DNA from: Simiduia sp. 21SJ11W-1
GTDB lineage: Bacteria; Pseudomonadota; Gammaproteobacteria; Pseudomonadales; Cellvibrionaceae
Direction of reading: 5' to 3'
DNA length: 64,000 nucleotides
Assembly (NCBI RefSeq): GCF_024138675.1
Contig: NZ_CP090959.1
Coordinates: 806,001-870,000 of the forward strand
How positions within the stretch are numbered: position 1 is the stretch's first letter; each line of letters begins with the position of its first letter. Made by a program: the position numbers and the translations under genes. The notes beneath the pieces are model-generated. The model did not search any database, was not told the DNA's origin, and saw only the letters and a list, made by a program, of their open reading frames with translations. Below are positions 26,772 to 34,658 of this stretch, in pieces.

Positions 26772-28010
26772 TTACTTGCGGTTGATGATTTTTGTAGTAA
26801 TCGGGTGGTTAAGTTCTTGCTGTTGACGCTTGAGCCAGCGCACAAAACTGCGCTTGTCTGTTACTTCCTCGTCTCGCCAGCTTGCACCAAAATAGTATTG
26901 TGTGTTCGGGCCACCTTTGAGTATGGCAAGGTGATTTGTCTCGTTTTGTTGTAGATCACTGAGTGCTTGAACAGGAAAAAACACTGCCATGCCCAGGTTG
27001 TCATCCGCCAGGCTTTGCTTGCCCCAGGTTGCCAGGTAGCCCCAGCCCGTTATTGGGCGCGCGTGAAGTTCTTCTACTTTATGGTTAACAATGCCAGTGG
27101 CCCAATGGGGCAGCGCTGCATCGGTGCGGGTAGTGACGCGGGTTAAGGCCTGTTCGGGCAGTATCCAGTATTGCACTTGCAAGTTAGTGCTAGGCCCGGC
27201 AGATTGCCATTGGTTGTAGTCAACCAAGGCGCCTGAGCCTAAAGGGCTGTTAAATATTTCAGCGTGCGCGCCTGCGAATTGATTGACACCGTGTAGGCCA
27301 TATTGCTTGTGCCAGCTGGCGGGCCCGCCAATGCCGAGTGAGCTGCCAACTTTCAAAACGTCCATGCCCCAATCTGCCAGGGTGTGATAGTCGGTACCGT
27401 CTTGCCCAACACCCGGCAACACCAGTGCAGGGGTTTGTTTGCCAAAAATATCGATGGTGGCGCGGTGATCAAAATACAGGCGGTAGCCAATTTTGGACGA
27501 TTCCCAACCGATGCCCTCATACTTGAGCAGGCGGTCGCCCACGGTATGGTTAGCGGGCAGTGTCAGTTTGGTTGTGGGCACATAGCTGCCCCCTTGCAAG
27601 CGACCCTCTGCATCCGTAATGGCATTTACACGCAGCGCAAGTTCCGCAAGCGTGTGGGTATTTTCAGTTTTTGCAGGTTGCGCGTTTGCATGCCAGGTGA
27701 GATTAAATTGCTTTGTTTCATTGCTTTTGAAATCAGCAAGAAATGCCGCATCAGTGAAATTGAGGTCAGCGCCGCAATTAAACGGTGTAAGGCTATAGTG
27801 GCGATTGCCGTCGGTAACAAAGGCTTGGGTGGCGGCCTGCGGTAATTGTGCTGCATCAATGCATACCAGCGCTTGCACTCGCTCTCGATCAAGCGGGTTG
27901 TGCGCCTCAAGAGTCACTGAATCGGGCGCGGCAATTGCCTGGTGTGCAAGCGCAAACACTGCGCCAGCTGTAAGTATTTTTAAACGTAAAAAAGCGCTCA
28001 TTCGCTGCAT
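26772..28010 (-). CDS. DUF4861-like periplasmic protein
   Basis: The roughly 412-residue protein starts with a Sec signal peptide (MQRMSAFLRLKILTAG, cleavage near AIAA). The body has an YEGIGWESSKIGYRLYFDHR block, VGSSLGIGGPASW and a C-terminal WRDEEVTDKRSFVRWL. These resemble DUF4861 proteins found in polysaccharide loci next to GH105 genes. A carbohydrate-active role, perhaps a lyase or esterase, is likely from context only. ATG 28010 is chosen because AGG lies eight bases before it; 28001 is the alternative. Confidence 0.72.
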   Translation of the reverse strand: MQRMSAFLRLKILTAGAVFALAHQAIAAPDSVTLEAHNPLDRERVQALVCIDAAQLPQAATQAFVTDGNRHYSLTPFNCGADLNFTDAAFLADFKSNETKQFNLTWHANAQPAKTENTHTLAELALRVNAITDAEGRLQGGSYVPTTKLTLPANHTVGDRLLKYEGIGWESSKIGYRLYFDHRATIDIFGKQTPALVLPGVGQDGTDYHTLADWGMDVLKVGSSLGIGGPASWHKQYGLHGVNQFAGAHAEIFNSPLGSGALVDYNQWQSAGPSTNLQVQYWILPEQALTRVTTRTDAALPHWATGIVNHKVEELHARPITGWGYLATWGKQSLADDNLGMAVFFPVQALSDLQQNETNHLAILKGGPNTQYYFGASWRDEEVTDKRSFVRWLKRQQQELNHPITTKIINRK

Positions 28011-28030
28011 GCTCTTGCCTGTAGACATGG

Positions 28031-28080
28031 TGGTCAGGCCAATATACACTACAAAAATTGGTATTACCACATTACCAGTT
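28031..28080. promoter_or_regulatory. Double operator-like site between DUF4861-kduI and GH105 operons
   Basis: TGGTCAGGCCA (28031-28041) and AATTGGTATTACCA followed by ATTACCAG (28056-28076) lie in the divergent promoter of the two operons. They share the TGGTnnnRCCA core with the sites at 17914, 23256 and 34526. Confidence 0.58.
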
Positions 28081-28143
28081 TGGAGGGTTGGCCTCTCGGC
28101 TGTGCACCCCTTACCCATAATGGATAATCAGGAAGGTATAAAA

Positions 28144-29460
28144 ATGACAATGCATTCGAAGGCGGCCATCGGTTGCCTGTTAACAGGTTTGCTGGTTGGT
28201 CTTGGTGGCTGTGGCGGTTCAGATTCGGCACCGGTGGCAAAAGCTGCACCCGAGCAAGCTGTGTCGGCTAAGGCGAATAGGGCGCTGGCAGTAAATCCGT
28301 TGTGGCCGGTGGTTGTACCCTATCAAAAGCCCGGCACAGAGGCGGCAGATTTTAATGATGCATTGACCAAAGGCGCCATCACCCAAGTGGCCAACCAGGT
28401 GGCCGATTGGCAGCTGGCCCAATACGATTTACGCAGTAATAAAATGCGAGCGGAGGGGCGGCCAAGCGGTATTCCCCAAGGTTGGATGTATGCCACATGG
28501 CAAATTGGATTGCTGGCGTGGGCAGATGCCAGTGAGCAGGTTGCCTATGAGCAGGCAGTAATCAATGCATCGGCTGTTAATCAATGGCTGCTGGGGCCGC
28601 GTATCTATCATGCCGACGACCACGCCATGGGCGCTGTGTATCTGAGTTTGTATGAGCGCCGTGCTGCGCCCGAGCGCGTGGCTCATGTAAAACAAACTCT
28701 CGATCAAGTGTTGGCCGCCCCCTTATCCATCGATCTCACCTTCAATGACGACGATAAAGTCACCCACACTCTGGCCAAGCGCGATTTTATTGATCCCGCC
28801 TGCACTGATCGCTGGTGCTGGGCCGATGCCATTTTTATGGCTCCGCCCGTATGGGCGCAATATGCCCGCATTAGTGGCGATAATCGCTACCTGGAATTTA
28901 TGGATAGAGAGTTTTGGGCAACCACCGATTTTCTCTATCGCGCGGATGAAAAGCTGTACTTGCGCGATAGCCGATATTTTGAGCGCAAAGATTCCAAAGG
29001 CCGTTTGATTTACTGGGGGCGCGGTAATGGCTGGGTTTTGGCCGGCATCGCCCGAGTGCTAAAAGAATTGCCTGAAGATTTTGCGGGACGCGAAAAATAT
29101 TTAAAGCTGTATCGCGAAATGTCTGAGCGCCTGGTAGACCTGCAGCAAGCCGATGGTTCATGGCCGTCCTCTCTGTTGGAAATTGAACAGCAGTCACCAC
29201 CGGAATCATCGGGCACGGGCCTGTTGGTGTATGGCCTGGCCTGGGGTGTGAATCAGGGGCTATTGAAGGACGAGAAATACCAGCAGGCAGTCACCAAAGG
29301 TTGGCAGTCGCTAGTGGCCAGTGTGCACGGCGATGGCAAGCTTGGTTGGGTTCAGCAGGTGGCGTTTGCCCCGGGCTCTGCAACAGAAAACGATACGCAG
29401 CTCTACGGCACGGGCGCACTGCTACTGGCTGCCTCTGAAGTTATCAAGCAGGCTGAGTAA
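28144..29460 (+). CDS. GH105 unsaturated uronyl hydrolase, lipoprotein
   Basis: GH105 enzymes release the 4,5-unsaturated uronic acid from the end of lyase products by hydration. The 438-residue protein has a lipoprotein signal ending in LGGC and an alpha/alpha-barrel body. Family marks include RIYHADDHAMGAVYLSLYE with the catalytic Asp region, CTDRWCWADAIFMAPPVWAQ, and GRGNGWVLAGIARVL. RBS AGGAAGG precedes the ATG by seven bases. The first gene of the GH105-kduD-PL-GH2 set, its product becomes the KduI substrate. Lipidation suggests it faces the periplasm. Confidence 0.9.
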   Translation: MTMHSKAAIGCLLTGLLVGLGGCGGSDSAPVAKAAPEQAVSAKANRALAVNPLWPVVVPYQKPGTEAADFNDALTKGAITQVANQVADWQLAQYDLRSNKMRAEGRPSGIPQGWMYATWQIGLLAWADASEQVAYEQAVINASAVNQWLLGPRIYHADDHAMGAVYLSLYERRAAPERVAHVKQTLDQVLAAPLSIDLTFNDDDKVTHTLAKRDFIDPACTDRWCWADAIFMAPPVWAQYARISGDNRYLEFMDREFWATTDFLYRADEKLYLRDSRYFERKDSKGRLIYWGRGNGWVLAGIARVLKELPEDFAGREKYLKLYREMSERLVDLQQADGSWPSSLLEIEQQSPPESSGTGLLVYGLAWGVNQGLLKDEKYQQAVTKGWQSLVASVHGDGKLGWVQQVAFAPGSATENDTQLYGTGALLLAASEVIKQAE

Positions 29461-29483
29461 TTCCGAAATTAAGAGGCACGATC

Positions 29484-30257
29484 ATGCAAGACTATTTAGC
29501 TCGTCAATTTGGCCTTGCCAACAAGGTTGCACTGGTTACGGGTGCAAGCCGTGGCCTGGGCCAGGCAATGGCCTTTGCCCTGGGGCGTGCGGGTGCACAG
29601 GTAATCGCCGTGGGCTCGTCAATCCAAAGCGTTGAAAATACAGTTAGCCAAATGAATGCCGAGGGTTTGTCGGCACTGGGTATGGGGTGTGATCAGTCTA
29701 AGCCTCAGGAGATTGTGGCGCTATTTGACAGGCTGCGTAAAGAAATCGGGCGCCTGGATATATTGGTAAACAATGCCGGCACCATCCGGCGCGCGCCGGC
29801 GGCGGAATTTTCCGATGAAGATTGGCAGGCCGTGATGGAAACCAATATCAACGGTGTGTTTCGCATGTGCCGCGCTGCAGGCCAGATGATGTTGACCCAA
29901 GGGCAGGGCAAGATAATTAACATTGCATCGCTGCTGAGTTTTTCCGGTGGCATTACCGTGCCGGCCTATGCCGCCAGCAAAGGCGCAGTGGCCCAGCTCA
30001 CCAAGGCGCTGGCCAACGAATGGGCGCACAACAACCTGCAAGTTAATGCCATTGCGCCGGGATACTTCGCCACCGATAACACCGAAAATCTGCGCAAAGA
30101 TCCGGAGCGTAACGCCAGTATCAGCGCCCGCATTCCTGCCGGTCGCTGGGGTGAGCCAGAAGATCTTGCGGGCGCCGCTGTGTTTTTGGCGTCCCGTGCG
30201 TCTGATTACATGAATGGCCATATCATGCTTGTTGATGGCGGCTGGATGGCGCGCTGA
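29484..30257 (+). CDS. kduD: 2-dehydro-3-deoxy-D-gluconate 5-dehydrogenase (KduD)
   Basis: KduD reduces 2,5-diketo-3-deoxygluconate to 2-keto-3-deoxygluconate, which KdgK then phosphorylates. The 257-residue SDR has TGASRGLG, the KduD-type NNAGTIRRAPAAEFSDEDW segment, catalytic Tyr/Lys in YAASKGAV, and the ending GHIMLVDGGWMAR. The last base of its stop is the first base of the next start, so the two genes are coupled. Confidence 0.93.
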   Translation: MQDYLARQFGLANKVALVTGASRGLGQAMAFALGRAGAQVIAVGSSIQSVENTVSQMNAEGLSALGMGCDQSKPQEIVALFDRLRKEIGRLDILVNNAGTIRRAPAAEFSDEDWQAVMETNINGVFRMCRAAGQMMLTQGQGKIINIASLLSFSGGITVPAYAASKGAVAQLTKALANEWAHNNLQVNAIAPGYFATDNTENLRKDPERNASISARIPAGRWGEPEDLAGAAVFLASRASDYMNGHIMLVDGGWMAR

Positions 30258-31555
30258 TGAACTTCCCCCAAAAACTACTGGCAAGCCTTGCGCTTGGCTG
30301 TATGGCTTTTGGTAGTGCACAGGCTACGGAGCTGGTTGCAGCTGACAGCAAGCAATTGGCTCTGCAGCCGTCGCACGCATTACCTGAGGCCCCCTTGCGG
30401 TTGCACGCCCGTGATTTGGCATCCATCAAGGCTGCGTGGCAAGCGCGCCATCAACCACACGCCGCTGCGGTAGATCAACTGCTTGATGAGGCTGAGAAAT
30501 TGCTCGCCGAGCTGCCGCCCAGTGTTGTGGGTAGTGACCCGGGTGTCGATAAAGAAAGCCCGAACGATTACGTAAGTTTGGCGCCCTATTGGTGGCCAAA
30601 CCCCGATACAGCAGACGGCCTGCCGTGGGTAAAACACGACGGCAGGCGCAACCCATGGGTGGATGATCCACGCTCGTCGAAAGCTGCATGGAATCGCTTT
30701 GCCAATAGCGTTGAAGTGTTGGCGCTGGCAGGTTACTACACCGATGATGCCCGCTTTGGTAACAAGGCGGTGGATTATATGCGCACCTGGATGATTGCAC
30801 CGGCCACCCGTATGAATCCGCATCTGAAATTTGCGCAGTCGGTACCCGGGGTGGCCAAAGGGCGGAGTTTTGGCATTATCGACTTTGTGTTGTTGCCGCG
30901 CGTGCTGGATGCGCTGCGGTTGGTGTCTGCCCAGGGCCTGTTGGATACCAATGCCCGCGCACAGGCTGATTTGTGGCTGGCCGAATTGCTGGATTGGCTG
31001 CAACAGAGCCCGCTCGGCATAACTGAACGGGATGCGCATAATAACCACGGCACCTTTTACGATGTGCAGGTGCTGGCGTTGCAATTGCATTTGGGGCGTA
31101 TGCAGGAGGCCAGGGCAACCTATAAACGGAGCCAGGCGCGGCTATTGAATCATATAGCAGCAGACGGCGGCCAACCCCATGAACTGCATCGCACCCGTCC
31201 ATTTGGATATTCCGTTTACAACTTGCGCGCGTTTTTTACCATTGCAGATCTCGCTCGCCATTTGCAGGCAGATTTTTGGCAGTGGCCGGACGACAACGCA
31301 GCTTTGGCCCGAGCATTGAATTATATCGTTGCGCGTGCAGAGCGCGATAACTGGGGCGGTGATGAAGAACCACTACTGAAACGCTATCGCCTGACATCGC
31401 TTCTGTTAATGGCTTATCGCGAGGATCAGCCGGTATTGGCCGCCGGGGCTAAGCTGAGTTCAGCGCTTGCGTTAAGCTGCCTTGCCAGATTCCCAGCACC
31501 TGCAGCGGAAGTTAACCCGGCCAACTGGGACGCTGCGGCAGGCTGCTTTTATTAG
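30257..31555 (+). CDS. Alginate-lyase-fold (PF05426) polysaccharide lyase, PL38-like
   Basis: This is a 432-residue secreted protein with a signal peptide ending near AQA (about residue 23). The alpha/alpha-toroid family marks are YVSLAPYWWPNP (106-117), the NNHG motif (262-265) supplying Asn and His, and a C-terminal RTRPFGYSVYNL holding the Arg and catalytic Tyr (318 or 321). PF05426 members cleave alginate or glucuronan; PL38 is the closest family by layout. With UxuA, UxaC and UxuB nearby, glucuronan or another beta-glucuronate polymer is the more likely substrate. This is inference. Confidence 0.78.
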   Translation: MNFPQKLLASLALGCMAFGSAQATELVAADSKQLALQPSHALPEAPLRLHARDLASIKAAWQARHQPHAAAVDQLLDEAEKLLAELPPSVVGSDPGVDKESPNDYVSLAPYWWPNPDTADGLPWVKHDGRRNPWVDDPRSSKAAWNRFANSVEVLALAGYYTDDARFGNKAVDYMRTWMIAPATRMNPHLKFAQSVPGVAKGRSFGIIDFVLLPRVLDALRLVSAQGLLDTNARAQADLWLAELLDWLQQSPLGITERDAHNNHGTFYDVQVLALQLHLGRMQEARATYKRSQARLLNHIAADGGQPHELHRTRPFGYSVYNLRAFFTIADLARHLQADFWQWPDDNAALARALNYIVARAERDNWGGDEEPLLKRYRLTSLLLMAYREDQPVLAAGAKLSSALALSCLARFPAPAAEVNPANWDAAAGCFY

Positions 31556-31632
31556 CGACCAAAGTTCATGCAGGGTTGCCCTGCAGAAAACAGAGCGCTG
31601 AATGCTAGGTTGACCAATTTTTAGGAAGTTCT

Positions 31633-34176
31633 ATGAAAGGCAAAATGCACCACTTGCGCAATCGTCTGGCGAGTTTGCTGGTAAAGGTGATTGATTTCTG
31701 CAGCCCGCGCCTAACCCGTTGCGTGGTTGTTGTTGGATTGATCAGCCTGTGTGCCTGCTTGGCGGAGCCCACAGTTGGCCGCAACCACGCATCCGCTGGC
31801 ACCGGCCCGGTTGAAATTTCAGTGGCTTGGGGCGAGCGCACAAATTTCAATGATCACTGGCGCTATGCCCATGCCAATGCCCCCTCGCCCAATGCAAAAG
31901 CGCTGGCCACTGTTACACAGTGGCAGCCAGTGACCTTGCCGCACACATGGAATGCCACAGATACCGTGGATCCCACTCCCGGGTATCGAAGGGCTACTGG
32001 CTGGTATCAAAAAACTTTCACGGTATCGGAAGCGGGGCATTATCGCCTGCATTTCGAAGCGGCAAACATGGAAACCCAGATCTACCTTAACGGGCACATG
32101 ATAGGCGAGCATGTGGGCGGTTATGTGGGGTTTAAGCAATCTTTGAACAAGCACCTAAAAGTAGGCGAGCCCAATACGCTACTGGTGAGTGTAAGCAACC
32201 GCTATAACCCCGATGTGATCCCATCGCAAAAGGCAGATTTTTTTATTCATGGCGGCCTTACCCGCGATGTCTGGTTGGAGCGCCTGCCCGATTATTTTAT
32301 TGAACGCGCCCTAATCACAACACCTGTGGTTAGCAAAGCCGAAGCACACACCCATGTGGCTGTGCAGCTTGCGGGCAAAGTACAGCCGGCAGACCTGCTG
32401 GTAACACTGAAAAACGCTGAAGGCGAAGCCCTGGTGAGTGAGCAGGTTTTGCTGCCGGCGGGCGGGCGTGAGGCCAATATTCAACTGCCTGTTATTGAAT
32501 CGCCACAGCTCTGGTCTCCAGCTTCCCCGTATCTATACACGCTGTCTGTCACCCTGTTGGATGCAGACGGTGTTGCAGTGCACTCGCAAAGTCACCCTGT
32601 GGGTTTTCGTTGGTTCGAGATGCGCGATGGTGAGGGTTTTTTCCTGAATGGCGAGCGACTGCTGTTGCGCGGCACCCATCGGCATGAGGAACATGCCGGC
32701 GTGGGTGCGGCTATGAGCAACGCACAACACCGCGCCGATATGGCCCAAATGAAAGCGCTGGGTGTTAACTTTGTAAGGTTGGCACACTACCCGCAAGATC
32801 CGGAGGTGTATCGCGCAGCCGATGAATTGGGCCTGATTTTATGGGATGAATTACCCTGGTGCCGGGGTGGTAAAGGTGGTGCTTTATGGGAGCAAAATAC
32901 CGAGCGCTTACTTGAGGCGCAAATACTGCAAAACTATAACCACCCAAGCATTATGTTTTGGTCTCTTGGGAATGAAATCTACTGGGAAAGTGATTTTCCC
33001 GGTGGTGGTGAAGACAGCATTATTCTCCCGTACCTGGAAAAACTTCACAGCAAAGCCAAAAAGTTAGACCCGCACAGGTACACGGCGATTCGCAAATACT
33101 ACCCGGGCGCACAAACTGTGGATGTGTTTTCGCCATCCATTTGGGCTGGTTGGTATGGCGGAGCTTATGGCCAGTACCAAGCGGCCATTAGCAAGGCGAT
33201 GAAAGACTACCCGCGGTTCTTACATATGGAGTACGGCGCTTCAAGTCACCGCGGGCGGCATACAGAGCAGCCCTACACTGAAGCCGGAATGCCAAATGAA
33301 CAACTTTCTGTAGCGGAGGCCATGAATCAGGCTGGCGTCACTAGCATTGCACGCGACAGTGACTGGAACGAAACCTATGCGGCCAATTTATTTGACTGGC
33401 ACTTGAGTGTAAGTGAATCCCAGCAAGGTTTCGGCGGTAATGCGCAGTGGGCATTCAAGGATTTTGGCACCCCATTGCGGCCTGAAAATCCGCTGCCCTA
33501 CGTCAACCAAAAGGGCTTGGTAGACAGGCAAGGGCGGCCGAAAGATGCCTACTATGTATTTGCAAGCTATTGGTCGGAGTCGCCGTTTTGTTACATTGCG
33601 TCGCACACCTGGCCGGTGCGATACGGTCCGCCCGAGGGGCGAGAAGTTAAGGTTTATTGTAATACCCACAGCGCAGAGCTGACGCTGAATGGTAAAACCC
33701 TGGGTAAAAAGCAGCGTACCTATGGCCAGTACCCAGCGCATGGGCTGGTGTGGCAAGTGCCTTTCAATGAAGGCGAAAATCAATTGCAGGTTGCAGGGTT
33801 TAGTCGCGAAGGTGAGAGGCTTGCTGCCGATAGCTTGCAGGTTAAGTACCATATTGGCGTGCCGGGCAAGCTGGAACGGGTTGTTCTTACTGCACTGGAT
33901 TTGGGCGAGGGCAATTGGCAAATAGACGCCGAAGCGCTGGATGAAAAGGGCAGGCGTGTAGTGACCTTCAGCGACCGCGCCTACTTTTCAGTTCTCAATG
34001 GCGACGCCACTTTGTGGGCAGATCAGGGCACTTATGATGGCGCGTCCATCATTGAAATGGCAAATGGTGTAGCCAGCATAAAAGTTCGTGCGGGCCGGTT
34101 GCCTTCAACTATTGAGTTGCGCACACAGGATGTGAAAGGTGTGTTCGTCCAATTGCCGCCGCAGGCCGCCCGGTAA
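31633..34176 (+). CDS. GH2 family glycoside hydrolase (beta-glucuronidase/galactosidase type)
   Basis: The 847-residue GH2 enzyme has an N-terminal hydrophobic segment (about 30-43, possible lipobox ending at Cys42). A sugar-binding domain (TLPHTWNATD, TGWYQKTF, MIGEHVGGYVGF) and an immunoglobulin-like domain follow. The TIM barrel has acid/base Glu448 in SLGNEIYW and nucleophile Glu533 in HMEYGASS. A C-terminal Ig-like region follows. Whether it cuts beta-glucuronides, beta-galacturonides or beta-galactosides cannot be read. It could trim side chains or the saturated ends of the oligosaccharides in the periplasm. RBS AGGAAG is four bases before the ATG. Confidence 0.88.
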   Translation: MKGKMHHLRNRLASLLVKVIDFCSPRLTRCVVVVGLISLCACLAEPTVGRNHASAGTGPVEISVAWGERTNFNDHWRYAHANAPSPNAKALATVTQWQPVTLPHTWNATDTVDPTPGYRRATGWYQKTFTVSEAGHYRLHFEAANMETQIYLNGHMIGEHVGGYVGFKQSLNKHLKVGEPNTLLVSVSNRYNPDVIPSQKADFFIHGGLTRDVWLERLPDYFIERALITTPVVSKAEAHTHVAVQLAGKVQPADLLVTLKNAEGEALVSEQVLLPAGGREANIQLPVIESPQLWSPASPYLYTLSVTLLDADGVAVHSQSHPVGFRWFEMRDGEGFFLNGERLLLRGTHRHEEHAGVGAAMSNAQHRADMAQMKALGVNFVRLAHYPQDPEVYRAADELGLILWDELPWCRGGKGGALWEQNTERLLEAQILQNYNHPSIMFWSLGNEIYWESDFPGGGEDSIILPYLEKLHSKAKKLDPHRYTAIRKYYPGAQTVDVFSPSIWAGWYGGAYGQYQAAISKAMKDYPRFLHMEYGASSHRGRHTEQPYTEAGMPNEQLSVAEAMNQAGVTSIARDSDWNETYAANLFDWHLSVSESQQGFGGNAQWAFKDFGTPLRPENPLPYVNQKGLVDRQGRPKDAYYVFASYWSESPFCYIASHTWPVRYGPPEGREVKVYCNTHSAELTLNGKTLGKKQRTYGQYPAHGLVWQVPFNEGENQLQVAGFSREGERLAADSLQVKYHIGVPGKLERVVLTALDLGEGNWQIDAEALDEKGRRVVTFSDRAYFSVLNGDATLWADQGTYDGASIIEMANGVASIKVRAGRLPSTIELRTQDVKGVFVQLPPQAAR

Positions 34177-34202
34177 TATAGCCGCCTTAGTGATTACCCA
34201 AC

Positions 34203-34222
34203 CGGGCCCCTTCTGGGGCCCG
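34203..34222 (+). terminator. Hairpin after the GH2 gene
   Basis: CGGGCCCC and GGGGCCCG pair around TTCT just after the GH2 stop. The T-run is weak (ATTTGC). The rest of 34177-34658 is the control region of the TonB receptor. Confidence 0.6.
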
Positions 34223-34525
34223 ATTTGCATGTGCAGCGCCAGATATCGCGTTTGCCTGCGGCTCGCCATTGCGCTCATGGCATTGGGTTAGGATGATTCC
34301 TCAATCCGTGAATGCATGGTCAGGTGGCTTGCTAGTTGACCGTTTTTAAAACGAATTACCAGTGGCATAATGCATTGACCACAGGCGGCCGCAGGCGCTG
34401 CTTGGCCCTAGGGGTTTTATTCTAAGTTACTGATAATAAACAGATAAAAACTATTTTTTAAACCTGCTTGCAGCCTAAATGCACGTGACCAACTAAAATA
34501 ATGCAGTCATAAATAGCGCCATTTA

Positions 34526-34549
34526 AATTGGTAAGGCCACTTGACAGTA
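34526..34549 (+). promoter_or_regulatory. Operator-like motif upstream of the TonB receptor
   Basis: AATTGGTAAGGCCACTTG followed by ACAG lies about 110 bp before the receptor start. It repeats the TTGGTnnnRCCACTTG core of the sites near kdgK and uxuA, although its right arm is weaker. Confidence 0.55.
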
Positions 34550-34658
34550 AGTCATTTCTGCAGGAGTATGGGTCTATCTCATCTGGTGACTGATGAGTCC
34601 TGACAGCTGTTGCGTCAGAGAAATAATGAATAACAATGAATCCCAAGGGGACCTGAGC

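Noticed and set aside
31612-31630. Half-operator GGTTGACCAATT before the GH2 gene
   Set aside because: A single half-site without the TTGGT arm; not enough to call.
34351-34380. A further operator copy (ATTACCAGTGGCATAATG) upstream of the TonB receptor
   Set aside because: Only a half-site matches, with wrong spacing compared with the better site at 34526.
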